64,000 nt of DNA from Coriaria nepalensis (taxonomy: Eukaryota > Streptophyta > Magnoliopsida > Cucurbitales > Coriariaceae): assembly GCA_027186245.1 (NCBI GenBank), contig CP114481.1, positions 55,374,569 to 55,438,568 of the forward strand, read 5' to 3'. A program made the translations under genes and the position numbers. A model generated the notes under the pieces. That model made no database searches, had not been told where the DNA came from, and saw only the letters and a program-made list of their open reading frames with translations. Positions 34,057 through 47,200 of the stretch are shown here, piece after piece. Numbering within the stretch: position 1 is the first letter of the stretch; each line of letters starts with the position of its first letter.

Positions 34057-34737
34057 TCATGAGGGCCAATTTCTGTACCAACCGGCCCAGGCAGAGACCA
34101 GCCCACTGATTCCAAGAGTCACAGCATGATTGCAAAATGGGTTGGGTTCAATATCAGCAAGAGCTATGATCAAATCAGCAATATTAGCTGCCATTCCCAT
34201 TAGCCTCATAATCCTGTCTGCTCTAATCTTTCCAACACTCATATCTTTCTTCTCATTTGAGGTTTCTTGAGAACTAATAAGCTTCCTCTCTTCCTCCAAT
34301 CCCTCTTTCAATGTAATAAAATCAGAGACGAGGAAAAAAACATACCCGAAAGATTCACCAAATGCAGAAATAAAGCTCATATTTCTTGCTAACTTAGCAT
34401 CCAATGTTCCAATTCTCGACAGCCAAAGAAGATGGTCAAAAAACCAATACACCATTTCACCCGAATTCGCTAGAATGGCTAGGGCCCGAAATTTACGGGT
34501 CGAACCTGGATTCCTTCTAAGGACATTGAACCCGGTTAAGAACCGGCCGGTCCGAAAGGCTTTACGGCTGAGGCCCGATGCAACTTCCCAATTCTTTGCT
34601 CTCCCTGCAATTTGAGGATGAGTGGATTCTATGTGCCAATGAACAAGCTTGGAGACATATTGAAAGGTCTTGACAAGCTTGTCAATTCCATCTCTTTTTG
34701 CTAAGAAGATAACCAATTTGTCAACAGAGTCATTCAT
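34057..34737 (-). CDS. PEX11B: PEX11 peroxisome proliferation factor (PEX11B type)
   Basis: Intronless ORF of 226 residues starting MNDSVDKLVIFLAKRDGIDK. The PEX11 family drives elongation and division of peroxisomes from the peroxisomal membrane. The N-terminal amphipathic region (KLVIFLAKRDGIDKLVKTFQY), the conserved WEVASGLSRKAFRTGR segment, the central hydrophobic stretch and the C-terminal membrane segment ending GLVSAWAGWYRNWPS are all present, and the length matches the plant family. The segments match PEX11B better than PEX11A or PEX11C/D/E, which differ in the N-terminus. The variable linker (EEERKLISSQETSNEKKDMS) is divergent. No damage seen. Confidence 0.92.
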   Translation of the reverse strand: MNDSVDKLVIFLAKRDGIDKLVKTFQYVSKLVHWHIESTHPQIAGRAKNWEVASGLSRKAFRTGRFLTGFNVLRRNPGSTRKFRALAILANSGEMVYWFFDHLLWLSRIGTLDAKLARNMSFISAFGESFGYVFFLVSDFITLKEGLEEERKLISSQETSNEKKDMSVGKIRADRIMRLMGMAANIADLIIALADIEPNPFCNHAVTLGISGLVSAWAGWYRNWPS

Positions 34738-35303
34738 GGGTGGGAGTTGGAACTAGCAAGTGAGAGCTAGATAGTAAGTGAGCTTCATGTGTTTTGGTTC
34801 AAAGAAGATTCGGATTGGAATTAATGGGGGGAAATAAGGGAAAGGAGAGCCACAAACTTTGGTTTTTAGGATAATGATGTAATGTATGTTTATGGGTTTT
34901 TTTTTTTACACAACTTCATCTTTATGTGCACATATGTACACCACTCACTAGGGCATGCATTCTTAGTGTCTTGATAAATGTATTTTTGGTCTAAGAAACT
35001 TGTGTTTTTTCCTTACTATATTATGTGTAGTTTAAATTTGTATAGTTTGTATACAAAAAGACAATTATTAGGCATTTAGGTCACATAATTATTAGTATAA
35101 CTATTTACAAAAAGAACTTTTGGATTTATTATATATTTATTATTAGTATAAATAAGTTTATATGTGTAACTATTTACAATGATGTGTCAGACATCCATTA
35201 TCCAATTGTACATGATGTTAGTACTTAGGAGGCTTGTTAATCTGCCAAACGAGTCATTAATAACTTCTTAAATGAAAAATAAATAAAAATTAGTTAGAAA
35301 GAA

Positions 35304-35324
35304 GGGGGGGGGGGGGGGGGGGGG
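35304..35324. repeat. Poly-G run of 21
   Basis: Uninterrupted G homopolymer, 172 bp upstream of the LUC7 ATG. Length may be inexact in the assembly. Confidence 0.8.
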
Positions 35325-35422
35325 AACAGCTGATTAGGAAAAAGAGGAATCAGTCCAGAAGCGGGCAACTGTAAAAGAGGACAAAGAGCCCGAAGTAGTG
35401 AAGGTCCATAAGAAGCAGCTGA

Positions 35423-35431
35423 TTAGGGTTT
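35423..35431 (-). promoter_or_regulatory. Telo-box upstream of LUC7
   Basis: AAACCCTAA on the minus strand, 65 bp before the start codon. Telo-boxes are frequent near the transcription start of plant genes for translation and RNA processing, which fits this gene. Confidence 0.45.
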
Positions 35432-35495
35432 TGTTCGATTTCGAAGCACCCCCTTGTGATTGCTGCAATTCTCCGAAGACGCATTGCAAATCACC

Positions 35496-37907
35496 ATGGA
35501 CGCTCAGCGAGCTCTTCTAGACGAACTCATGGGATCTGGTTATTTCCATAAATCTCTGTCTCTCGTCTCTCATGACTGTATGATTCAATATCTTGAATTT
35601 TTTTTTGACCGTAGGGCTTGGGATTTTGACTTTTTTCAGCTGATGGTTTGCTGGGATTTAGTTTAGTGTTGTTATAGAGCTTGATTGAACTGTCAGCTGG
35701 GTTCTGTTTTTCTTCTTTTAATTAACTCAAATTTTGGTTTTTTGTTTTTGGGGATTTTAGCTCGTAATTTAACTGAGGAAGAGAGAAAGGATTACAAGGA
35801 AATCAGTTGGGACGATAAGGAAGTTTGTGGATTCTATATGGTTCGCTTTTGTCCTCACGATCTTTTTGTCAATACTCGAAGTGATCTAGGTGCGTACTGT
35901 GTACCAATTTCTTTTCTTTTTCCTTGGTTTGTTTTCATATTTTTTCTTAGTTGATACTGTTTGATTGCTGAGAATAGTCGAGGGAAGAAGATAAGTTCAA
36001 ATGTGGGCGAATACAGATGCTTTATTTGTTGACAAGTTGGGGATGGAGTTTATTAACATTTTGTTTTTGTGCTTCAGGAGCATGCCCTAGAATACATGAT
36101 CAGAAGTTGAAGGAAAGGTAATTCTCAATTTGCATATTTTAGCCATTTTTATATTTTCCTTGGAACCGTGTATGTAAAGTTTCTGCTGGGTCAAGGAAGT
36201 TCTCTCAATGGCTCTGCTCTGTCAGTGGCTGTGAAAATAGTTATCTAATAGAGATTGAGATTTTAATCTAAATGTTTAGTGAGCTGCTTATGAGAATGAT
36301 ATTTTCCTTGTTGTGAGAACATGACGATCTCATATATGATGAATTAGCTGCTTCATATATCTGTGTAGGATGGAACTTAATTATGACTCCCACATGTGGT
36401 ATGCTAAGCTGTTGCCGGTTTTTCTTTTTGAGGTAACAGATTTCAGATCCATGCAAGAAAAGGAGTCATCCTTTTCAAGTTGTCAAGTAAATTTCAAGGA
36501 CCGACTTTTTTTTGCATCCTAAATATGCTATAGTCACATTTAATTGGTATAATGGTCCCAGGAATTGCTTATGTCGTTATCTTGGAATTGTAAGAATTGT
36601 TTAGATATTAATATAAAGGGGATCCAAACAAGTAGTTAGCCTTTTACTTTGAATATTTGATATATGTTAATCCAGCTTTGGTGCTCTTTGGAACAATTTT
36701 ATGCAGATGGTGTTCTTATTTTTGAGGAATTTATAATTTTTTCTTTATCTACTGTAATTCTGTCTTATCCAACTAATAACGGCCATTTTCTTTGTTGTTG
36801 ACTTTTAGCTTTGAGAAGTCCCCAAGGCATGATGCTTATGTTCCCAAATTTGAAGCCGAACTTGCTCAGTTTTGCGAGAAGTTGGTGGGTTATACATGAT
36901 TCTTTTCCTAGTTAATTTTCTTTACGATCTGTGATTCTTTTCCTAATGTTAAATTATTAATTAAACTTTGCTACAGGTAATGGACTTGGACAGAAGAGTC
37001 AGGCGTGGGCAAGAACGCCTTGCTCAAGATCTGGAACCACCACCAGCTACACCATCAGCAGAGAAGCCAGAGCAGTTAGCCGTGCTGGAGGAGAAAATAA
37101 AGAACCTGCTAGAACAAGTCGAGGCACTCGGTGAAGCTGGGAAGGTGGATGAAGCTGAAGCATTAATGAGAATGGTGATAAAAATTCTGTAGCTTCTCTT
37201 TTAATATTTGAATTGTAGCTCTATACTGTTCGCATCACTAGAAGAAGGTTCATGCATTAAAACATGGCTGAAAGTTGAGTGACATTTTTATTTATTTTTG
37301 AAACAGGTGGACATGCTTAATGCTCAGAAGACAGTGCTGACTCAACAAACCCAGAATGAAAAGGTTTTGCTGCTAGCACAGGAGAAAAAGATGGCCCTCT
37401 GTGAGGTCTGTGGCTCTTTCCTTATTGCAAATGATGCAGCTGAGAGGACTCAGTCTCACGTCACAGGGAAGCAGCATATTGGTTATGGCATGGTCAGGGA
37501 TTTTATCTCAGAGTACAAGGTTAGCTTCCAGATAAAAATTTGTATTGGTAAGTTCTTTTTATTTTATATAAAACGGGTTTATCCTCTTCCAGGAAGCCAA
37601 GGAGAAAGCAAGGGAAGAAGAGCGGCTAGCTAGGGAAAAAGAAGCAGAGGAACGGAGGAAGCAGAGAGAGAAGGAATATGAAAGTAGAAGGAGAGGTGAT
37701 TTGGGTGAGAGAGATCGACAGAGAGACCGAGACAGGGATAATGACAGATACAGAGAAAGGGACAGGGGGCGTGAATGGAGCGGAAGAGATAGTAGGGATG
37801 GAGCAAGAGGAGCGGCAGATTGGAGGTCAAGGAATGGAAGAGATGGAGGCAGGGGCAGATACAGGAGCAGGTCTAGATCCCCTACCAGGCATCGCCATAG
37901 ATATTAG
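35496..37907 (+). CDS. LUC7-like U1 snRNP splicing factor
   Basis: Seven exons (35496-35538, 35761-35889, 36078-36117, 36809-36884, 36977-37174, 37307-37519, 37593-37907) join in phase to 337 residues. LUC7 proteins belong to the U1 snRNP and stabilise 5' splice site choice. The start MDAQRALLDELMG is the canonical LUC7 N-terminus; an upstream in-frame ATG at 35460 is ignored. A CCCH zinc finger uses C37, C45, C60 and H64. A coiled coil precedes a C2H2 finger with C194, C197, H213 and H219. The last exon encodes a long Arg/Glu/Asp/Ser-rich tail (about residues 234-337) ending in an RS-like HRHRY. The short RE/RS tail and overall length suggest the LUC7A/B branch, but I have not resolved the paralogue. 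Confidence 0.93.
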
Positions 37908-39108
37908 TGGCTTATGTTGATTGATAATTTGAGATGAGATTTAAAAATGAGGTAGACTTTTTTCCTTATCTTGAGCTTTCTATGAATATGCGTTCTTCAA
38001 TATTTCCTCCCATCTCACAGCGTTGTTGACTGTACCATCTCCCTTTCATCAACATTATTAGAGAAGAAAAGGGCCGAGGTAGGTATAATCATGTGATTTA
38101 TATTTAGGCCTTGGGTGGAGATACTATTTATAATGCAATTGTCCCTCAAAGAATGTTTTCAGTTTCTTACTTCCCTTTGTGCTAGTGTTGGTGGTGTCAC
38201 ATTGGATTCAGTATGTCAGGCTCAAAAAAATATGCATGATTGACTCTGCTTCAAAGAGCTGATGTTTGTTTCTCATGTTTTGAGGTAACCTATAAATCTT
38301 ATCCGCCCTAAACAAGTTTAATATATTTTGTTGGTACTGTGGAAATCGATATAGGGCCACCTTTCCGGTTTTCTCTTCATGTATCAATTAATGGGCCATG
38401 CACTTTTAGTTCTCGGTGAAAACATGTATGATTTGCAGCATCACATGGAAATATCTCATCTTCTTGAAGAGTAGTCCCGCTTGCGTTATTTGAGGTAACT
38501 ACATCCGTGATCTGTATTCATGGAAGAGTTTTCCGGGAAAAATTTTATTTCTTATCGATCAAAACGAAAAGAGTGATGCATCTTTGTTGTAGCATTGAAT
38601 GAACCTTTTGGAACAGTTGAGGGTATCTTATCCAAGAAGGTCGCCTTTTTTCTATGTTGTTCGGTTCTTTTTGTTTTACGTTGATATCCCTGTGGGAGCT
38701 CAATTTTGTGTGAAATTAGAATGTAACCTCAACGAATGAAATGGTGCCATAATGAAATCACGTTTTTAAAAGTCGATAGTGATTTGGGGTTGGTTGTAAA
38801 CCAGGTTATCTCAACTCCGAAGGAGATTGTGAATTTGGGTGCTGATCATAGTGAGTTACGCTAATCAAATAGGCATACCCGCAACTTGGATCAAATGCCT
38901 CTACACAATTCTATATTTGCATTCTAATCGTCCTTTTCAATGTCGATTCTTTTGTATAAAGATGGAAGAAAGATCTCAATTGCATTTAAATGTGGGTATT
39001 ATAAATGAATAAGAAATGAAGTAACCACCACACCAATTAGTCTGCCCTTTGCCTTCAGACAAGAACCAAAGGGGCCAAATAAAAAAGTAAAGAAAAATAA
39101 AGCTATAT
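37908..39108. other. Convergent intergenic region LUC7 / COG7
   Basis: 3' UTR of LUC7 and then spacer between two convergent genes. No gene-like ORF or repeat recognised. Confidence 0.5.
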
Positions 39109-42100
39109 CTAGTCTAAGCTAACACGGCGCATCTTACAGACAAGGTTAGCTGTCGGAACATCCAGCTGACTTCCAGAATCACTTCTCACAAGATCTTTGA
39201 GCTGATCCCTTGGGGTAGAGAAGCAGGTCAGAAATGTGGCCAGAACTGGAGGCATTTGCATGGACAGGGCCGATAGCACATTAGTAAGATACTCTATATC
39301 TACCGCAAGCTGTTGAGCCCCACGATCGGTAACATATTGAATCCCACGTAACTGTTCTATGTAAAGTGCAGTAGCACCCTCCGCAACCTTCATAAAAAGG
39401 AAACTCATTATCCATAGTCGAGAGAAAGAGAAAGAGAAAGAGAAAGAAAAAAGAAAAAAAAGAGGAAGATGGATTCTTACCTTAAACATCCATTCAGTGG
39501 CAAAGAACTGTGCCTCGTCATTATTGTCATCAGTAGTGGCGATACCCTCGGCAAGGGGCTCGAGCTGTTGGGGTAAGGTAAGAAGATACTCACCAATACC
39601 AGTCACATAAGACTGAGGATAAGAACTGAAGGTTGGGAGAGGGAAAGCACTTGGTTCATCAACCGAAGACCATATGGGCAATCTAGACACATCACTCAGC
39701 CGCTGCCTTACTTTGGATATGAGAACATCATATACAAGCTCATTCACTGTGTCTGTAAATGCTGAAACTCTCTGACTTGCAAGTGGAAGAGCATGGAATC
39801 TAGGATCTTTAGACTGCATTATAATGCAAGAAAAAGATATTAGCTAATGCAAGAAAGAAAAAGGAAAGAAAGATAAGTGTAAATTTTTACCTGATCTAAT
39901 AGGTTGGAGAGTTTCCTGAACTTGTCAGGAACATCAATGAGCCTTACTGCTGCTACATCCAAGGTAGCTCTTCCAACCAAAGACATTTCTTCACTCCCAG
40001 TTACATGAGACTTGTTTTGGTCCAAACTAGAACCAAAAACCGAAACAGACAAAGTTGTGCTTAATCTGGCAAGAGTAGCTCTTAATGAAGCTTCAAATAC
40101 TGAAGACCTGCTTGTTAAACAATCAGCCACTGTAAGAATCTGCAAAGCTCCCTGAACGATTGACCATTCCTCCTCATTTGACATCGAGTCAGCTCTCCTA
40201 GTTTGACTTCCATCCTTCTTGTCTGGACCCACCTCCTTCTTTGGCCCAACAATGTCGCTGGTATGATCAACTCCACAGACAACTCTCAAGGATTTGAGGG
40301 TTTCTTGGAGAGTAGAGATGAATTGTAACATGATGTCGTCAAGGGCAAGTATTAGCTCATCTGCCTCAGACCCACCAGTAAAGCTGATGCACCTTTCAAC
40401 AGATGCTTCTAGAAGGACGATAACTTGTGGGATAGACTCTTCCAATCTGCGAACAGTTTCACTGAGCTCGATTCCTTGGGCCCCCACACCTCGAGTTACA
40501 GCTCCTCTAAGATCCACCCCTGCTATCTCAGAAGAGAGTATAGCTCTCTCCATCTGTCCATACCTTTAATATGTCATTAAATCATCAGTCATTAAATGAA
40601 GGAAAACCAAAAAAAGAAATATATGACAGCTTCCTAATTTGGTGGGTCCACCTGTTACGCCACATTGGCAAATGCCGCATGGTGTACAATTACATAAGAT
40701 AGAGGTAAGAAGAAATGCCCCTGGAAAATTAATTTTCTTTGAGAATATGAAGGTAGTTTAAAGTTTTTAATGATTTTTACCTCTGTTTAAAAGATTCGTA
40801 TGGAAAATATATTGCCTTGAGAGTGTTCATTAAGACCCGAAGATCGGAATCTGAGAATAAGTGCTGAATATTCCTAGCAAAGGTCCCAGTCACATTATGT
40901 AATTCGATGAGGGCCTCAAGGTGCTTAGTCTGAATCTTGATTCCCTTTGGCATATCTCCAGATAGAATGTCCAATATACCTGAAAATTCAAGAAATTAAA
41001 GATTAAAAACTGGAATTCCCTTCAGCTTGAAAAAACGAGACCTAAATTGAATCTAAGCAGACTAGTGAAACAAAAAATCTCAATTGTAGAGAGAGAGAGA
41101 GAGCAGATTTGAACAGTTCAATGGTATATAAAAATAGTGCCCTGATAACAAACAGAGAAGCATAAAGAACTAGAGCAAACAAGGAAATTAAAGAAAACCT
41201 TTTCCCAAGGCTTTTGTTTCCGGAAGAACATCCCCTGTAGCAAGGTTGAGACGAGAAACAAAACTTGCTCCCACAACTGCCATTATCTCAACAAGTAGCT
41301 TTGGAACAAGAGTCTTATAGTCTTCAGGAAAAGCAACTGTACACCTGCAGATGGTATATTGTAGTTCAAACTAATCATTCAATAACTGAAAGGGAGAAGA
41401 GGATAAATAAGTAAGTTTCCAGACTAACATGTTTACTTCACATTGTTTAGAACACAAGATTAGATTTATGTATGAGAAGAGGAGAAATAAGTAAGTTTCT
41501 AGACTAACATGTTTACTTCACAAATTGTTTAGAACAGAAGATTGGATTTATGTAACAGATATAATCTTCATTAAGCAGTAATATAATAGCCCTTGAATGT
41601 ATTCATTACCAGAAAACAACCCCAAAAATAAAGTGAGGGAGAAGAAGAGAAAAGGGGAGGGGGGGGGGGGGGTGTGGATGTTGGGACAAAGGTAAGAAAA
41701 AAGAAAAGGTACCATTTCCATTCTTGTTCAAGATAGAGCAGTAATTCATCATAGAAATTTGGCAACCAACTAGTGAATGAAACTATTGGCAAGCTTGATT
41801 GAAGCTCATTACTGGTTGTTAGCCTTTCAAGTTCATTCTTTTCACTAGCGAGCTTATTAGCTCGTTGTTTTGAGTCAAATTCTTCCCAGAGTTTTTTTAT
41901 CGGTTTTAAGTGAACTTTCGTGTAATGTAGCTCTAGAGACTTGAATCTCCCAATTCGGAGTAGAATTCCCCATAAATCTTGAGCAACATCAACCTGCAAA
42001 ATAGTATATTAGAACAGATTAAGCAATTTATCACATACCAATACAAGAATCAATAATGGAAGCTGATAGGAAGTTATCAATAACAAAATGACGTTTAGTA

Positions 42101-43472
42101 CAGAAAGAAAAAAATAATAATAATAATAACCTTCCGATTGGATAATGCATCTGTTAAACGAGGCTGCACCATTGTGTCTAGCTTATCCTCTAGGACCTCT
42201 AGTTGTTTCCTCACATTAGCAAACTCAGCAACCTGCAGTGAACAGGTCATAAATAATACCAATAAAAATAAAACCTACAACTTTCATGATTTTTAAATAA
42301 AAAGATAATATACATCTCCCACAGCAGACAAGCAGTGCCTCATATTGGCTAAGGCTTCTGCGGCTTTAGGAAGATCACCACTGGCAAATACTTCCTCCAC
42401 AGTTGCACTTAATTGAGTTAAGCCAGCAGCATCCTTTTTTGGCACAAAGAGGGTAAATTATTAGCACTTTCTTCAACCAATACAAAGAGACGCATTATAT
42501 GAGAAGTTAGAATCATTCAAATAATAATATAAAAGAAAAGCACTACCTGTAACGTTTCATATGCAGCTTCCATCCTCTGCTTGACTGTATCCACTTTGGC
42601 AAGAGCAGCTATAGATTCTGCTGAAGACCCCTCAGCCTGCAAGATATAGAGAAACAGTTGACTCTCACAAAGAAAGGCAGTTTAAAATTCACTTTCAAGA
42701 AGATGAGTAGTGCTCTTCAATACAAAATTGTTAGCAGAAAAATACTTATAAGTCGTATATCTTTCACTAGATTAACGGGCCCCAAGTAATAAGGGATGCA
42801 CCTCAATGAATTTAACTGGACAAGAAGTACGATTTCCCGTGGCTTTCTGCTCTAAGAATTTTTTACATATCAACTCTGGATTGCTATTTGTATATCTTCT
42901 TGAGCATTCTAATGGGCATAGAACCAAATTAAGCTAGATTGAGCTTATAGCTCTGATATTGAGAACTGAACAACTAAGCCCAATTATGATTCGAAATCCT
43001 TCATTTCCTCAAGCCCAATTATGATTCGAAATCCTTCATTTCCCCAATTCAAGCCTTTTACTTCTTTCCCACATTTTCTGAGTATCCAAACGGGAAAAAT
43101 CATAATAAAACTGAACCAAATAATCCAGATCACGTAAATCTAACATAGAGAAGCAGAGAATTACGAAAGTGATAGATCAACACTTACCTTTTTGAGCTTC
43201 TGGAGAATCCCGGAGACAGAAGAGCGGAGGGATACGGCGTCGTCACGCAGGCGGATGACGTCGCGTGTGGCACGTGGCACACGGAGGAGAGCGTTGGCGC
43301 TGAGCTCCTCGAGCGAAGCTCCGATCTCCTCCGATATCATCTGAAGCTTCATCTCCATATCGACCAGGTGGTTGTCCAGTGAGTCCTGAGGGTGCCGAGC
43401 CTGACACGCCGAGTTGACCCATTGCTTCGGGTCGAAGCTCTCGCTGGAAAATGGACCTAGATCTAGCATCAT
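39109..43472 (-). CDS. COG7: COG7, conserved oligomeric Golgi complex subunit 7
   Basis: Ten exons from 43472 (MMLDLGPFSSESFD) to 39109 (MRRVSLD, stop) join in phase: 43472-43188, 42636-42547, 42433-42314, 42232-42131, 41993-41713, 41344-41199, 40979-40781, 40563-39891, 39813-39481 and 39387-39109. The sum is 2508 nt, or 835 residues, as expected for plant COG7 (the Arabidopsis EMBRYO YELLOW protein). It is a lobe-B subunit of the COG tether for retrograde vesicles at the Golgi. Recognisable blocks include VPRATRDVIRLRDDAVSLR in exon 1, GRFKSLELHYTKV in exon 5, TKHLEALIELHNVTG in exon 7, GSEADELILALDDIMLQF in exon 8 and the C-terminal PTANLVCKMRR. A 14-bp G run lies in the intron just past exon 5. 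Nothing is broken. Confidence 0.96.
41659..41672. repeat. Poly-G run in a COG7 intron
   Basis: 14 consecutive G (plus strand), about 40 bp inside the intron after exon 5. No effect on the model. Confidence 0.75.
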
Positions 43473-43810
43473 GGCTGCGCCCCTGACTGAGTTGGGTTAA
43501 CTCGAACGAGTCGTCTCTCAATTCGGGTCAGACTCGGTGAGTCATGAGAAACCGTCTCTTTTTGGGTTTTACAGTTAGAAAAACAGCTCCCGATACTCCC
43601 TCCAGTTTATAATTTTGGCGGAGTCGCCGTGATCCTTGTAGACGTCGTCGTATTCTGTTATTCAAAATTTCCTTACCTTTCTTATTAAACATTATTAATT
43701 ATTAATATAAATTTAATGTTTAATATATTAAAATATAAATTTAATGTTTAATATATTAAAATATAAATTTAATGGATCCGAACCCACAATTTAAAACCCG
43801 GATCCAGATC
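43473..43810. other. Intergenic region upstream of COG7
   Basis: 5' flank of COG7. Contains a 33-bp AT-rich direct repeat (AATTTAATGTTTAATATATT at about 43708 and 43737). It ends at the promoter of the first HSP20-like copy. Confidence 0.5.
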
Positions 43811-44125
43811 CACGTGGCTCCTATAAAAGTTAAAACTTTCCTCCATTAACATCTTCATACTTCTAAGCCAAAAAGCGTTACTGTAACCGAATATTTTCTC
43901 GGCTGTGACAATGTTTTCTTTCTCAACCGCATCCTCTGTTTCAACCTCCTCCCCAAACTTGTGCCTCGTCCTCTTCTTTCCATCGCATCAGCTCCTTCCG
44001 TCTCTCTCCCCTTCAAAACCAAAGCGGCTCACCATGACGAAACGACGGTCCTCTCTCAGGAAGTCGGTTTCTTTCCTCCGGTGACTTGTAGCGTTTCTAG
44101 GGGAGTTTCTGTCAGTTTTCTTTTT

Positions 44126-44254
44126 TGTTGAGAATATAATATTGTATTTGAATCACACCTATGATGTACAGAGGATGCCTATATATATAGGCTAACAATA
44201 CAGATCACATATATATATAACTAATGTGGGACACACTACATATATAATCTAACA
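44126..44254 (-). repeat. 3' LTR of copia copy 2
   Basis: 129 bp with TG...CA ends. It differs from its partner at three positions and lies next to the polypurine tract of the element. Confidence 0.92.
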
Positions 44255-44267
44255 GCCTCCCTCAAAC

Positions 44268-47200
44268 TTAAGGTGGAGTACGAGAGACCAACTTGAGTTT
44301 GGACACAGGATCACGAAAGCGCCCTGGAGGATGTGACTTTGTGAAGATGTCCGCGAGCTGATCACGAGACGTGACAGAATGAAGCTGTAGTGAGCCCTGA
44401 AGAAGATGATGACGGACAAAATGACAATAAATCTCAATATGTTTGGTCCGTTCATGAAATACATCATTATGAGCAATCTGAATAGCACTCCTATTGTCAC
44501 AGTATACAGGAGTAGCAGAAGATACAGAGACACCCATATCTTGTAACAGCCATCGCAACCAAAGAAGCTCTGAGGTAGTGTCAGCTAGGGCACGATATTC
44601 TGTCTCGGTGCTAGAGCGGGCAACCATAGTTTGTTTCTTACTTCGCCAAGAGATGAGTGAAGTGCCAAGTAGAAAACAATAACCAGTGGTAGAGCGACGA
44701 TCTGTCGGATCACCCGCCCAATCTGCATCAGTATAAGCATGCAGCTGAAGAGAAGACTGAGAGGAGAAGTAAAGCCCATGAAATAATGTTCCCTTCAGGT
44801 AGCGAAGAATGCGGAGGACAGCTGAGAAATGAGTGGAGCGAGGAGCAGCCATAAACTGACTCACCTGATGAACAACATACGAGATATCAGGTCGAGTGAC
44901 AGTGAGATAGACAAGACTGCCAACTAAATGCCGATATAAGGTAAAATCACGAAGAGGCTCGCCATCATCAGGAGTGAGACGGGTATTAAGCTCAGTCGGA
45001 GTGTCGGCAATCTTGCTGTCTGTGAGATTGGCCCGGGAGAGCAGATCAGAGATATACTTAGCCTGTGTCAAGTAATAACCATCAGAAGAAGAAGAGATCT
45101 CAAGGCCAAGAAAATAGCTGAGAGGACCAAGATCTTTCATCTCAAAGTGCTGACTGAGGAACTGTTTAAGTTCCTGAATACCGGTGATATCATCTCCAGT
45201 TATGATCATGTCATCAACATATAGTAGAAGAAGTATGGTACCCCTGTCTGTGCGGCGAATAAATAAGGCTGAATCATATGAACTGAGGGAGTAGCCAAGG
45301 CTAGAGATAGTAGCGCTAAACTTAGCAAACCATGCTCGATGAGCCTGCTTAAGTCCATATAAAGCTCGACGGAGACGACAAACCTTATTTGTAGGATGAG
45401 ATAATCCAGGGGGTGGCTGCATATAGACTTCTTCACTTAAATCACCATTAAGAAAGGCATTCTTAACATCCATCTGACAAAGAGACCAATGTCGAGAGGC
45501 TGCAACAGTCAGCAGAGCACGCACAGAGGAGAGGCGAGCAACTGGAGCAAAAGTCTCCTCATAATCCACACCGTACTCCTGAGTAAAACCTCTGGCCACA
45601 AGTCGAGCCTTGTACCTGTCAATAGTGCCATCGGAACAAGTCTTGATTTTGTAAATCCACTTACACCCAACCACAGACTTTCCAGGAGGCAAGTCAACCA
45701 GATCCCATGTATCGTTCTTATGTAAAGCATCAATTTCCTCTTTCATCGCAGCCTGCCAAAGAGGGTTAGTGGAGGCCTCACGAAAGGAGTGAGGCTCATG
45801 CAAGGTAGCTAAGGCATGAAAGCAATGAAAATCTTGTAAATGGGATGGAAGTGATCTTACTCGAGTGGATCGGCGAAGGTCAGGTGGTGGAGTGCATATC
45901 GGATCCTCAGATGGAACAGAACCTAGGGATGCAGACGGAGCAGTGTCGGGAGCAGAAGATGATTGATGTTCGAATGATGAAGACCCTGGCAAGACATTGC
46001 TAGTAGAAGTTGGAGAAAGAGGAATCTCAAGAAGTGTAGTAAAGGGAGGGAAGGATGGCATGTTGAATTTGCCGACTTCGTGGAATAGTCGATGCTCCCA
46101 AAAAATGACATGACGGGAGATGCGAAGACGACGAGAGACAGGATCATAACACCGGTAGCCTTTTTGTTCTACTCCATATCCAAGAAAACAACACAATCGA
46201 GAGCGAGGCTCGAGTTTGGTGCGCTCATGAGGTTGGAGTAAAACAAAACATGCAAAACCAAAAACACGAAGATGATGATATGAGGGGACAAAGCCAAACA
46301 ACCTCTCGTGAGGAGTGCAATTATCAAGGATAGGGGTAGGCAACTTATTGATTGTGTAGACAGCCGTGAGAATAGCTTCACCCCAAAACGGGGTAGGAAG
46401 AGATGTGGAAAGAAGCAAAGCACGGACAGTGTCTAAAATGTGCCTAAGTTTTCGTTCTGCTCGACCATTTTGTTGTGAGGTCCCTGGACACGACAAGTGA
46501 GAAACAGTGCCATAATGCTTGAGGATGGCTTGAAATTCATGTTGAGTATATTCTAAAGCATTATCAGAACGAAAAGCTTTAATGGGTTTTGAAAATTGGG
46601 TTTCAATCATTTTTGCAAAGGTGCGATAAATATCCAATAACTCAGAACGATATTTCATTAAAAATATCCAAGTATAACGAGAGAAATCATCAACAAAGAT
46701 AACAAAATAACGTGAGCCACTCATACTGGCAACAGGAGAAGGTCCCCAAACATCAGAATGAATTAAATCAAAAGATGCAGTAGCATGAGACTCACTATTA
46801 TTAAAAGGCAACGCAGGTTGTTTTCCAAGTTGGCATGACATACAATCAAATGGACTGTTGGACACTGAACCTAACAAACCCTTTGATGCTAAAAGTTGAA
46901 CTCGAGATGGAGATGCATGACCAAGACGCGAATGCCAAAGTGCAAGAGATGAGGATGACGATGAGGCAACAGCAGAGATGTTTGTGGTGGGGAGGTGTAA
47001 GGATGAGAGTTCGAACATGCGCCCTACGCCCGGTCCCAAGGGTCTGGTTCGTGCGAGGATCTTGCACATGCACACCAGAAAAGTCAAAAACAAGTCTATA
47101 TCCAAGTTCACACATTTGGCCAACAGAGAGGAGATTGAAGGATAATTCAGGCACATGAAAAACTTCGGAAAGAGAAAGGGAAGGTGTACTGATGGTGCCT

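Larger units (their letters stand above)
34738..35495. other. Divergent intergenic region PEX11B / LUC7
   Basis: The 5' flanks of two divergent genes. It contains a 21-bp G run (35304-35324) and a telo-box before the LUC7 start. Confidence 0.55.
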
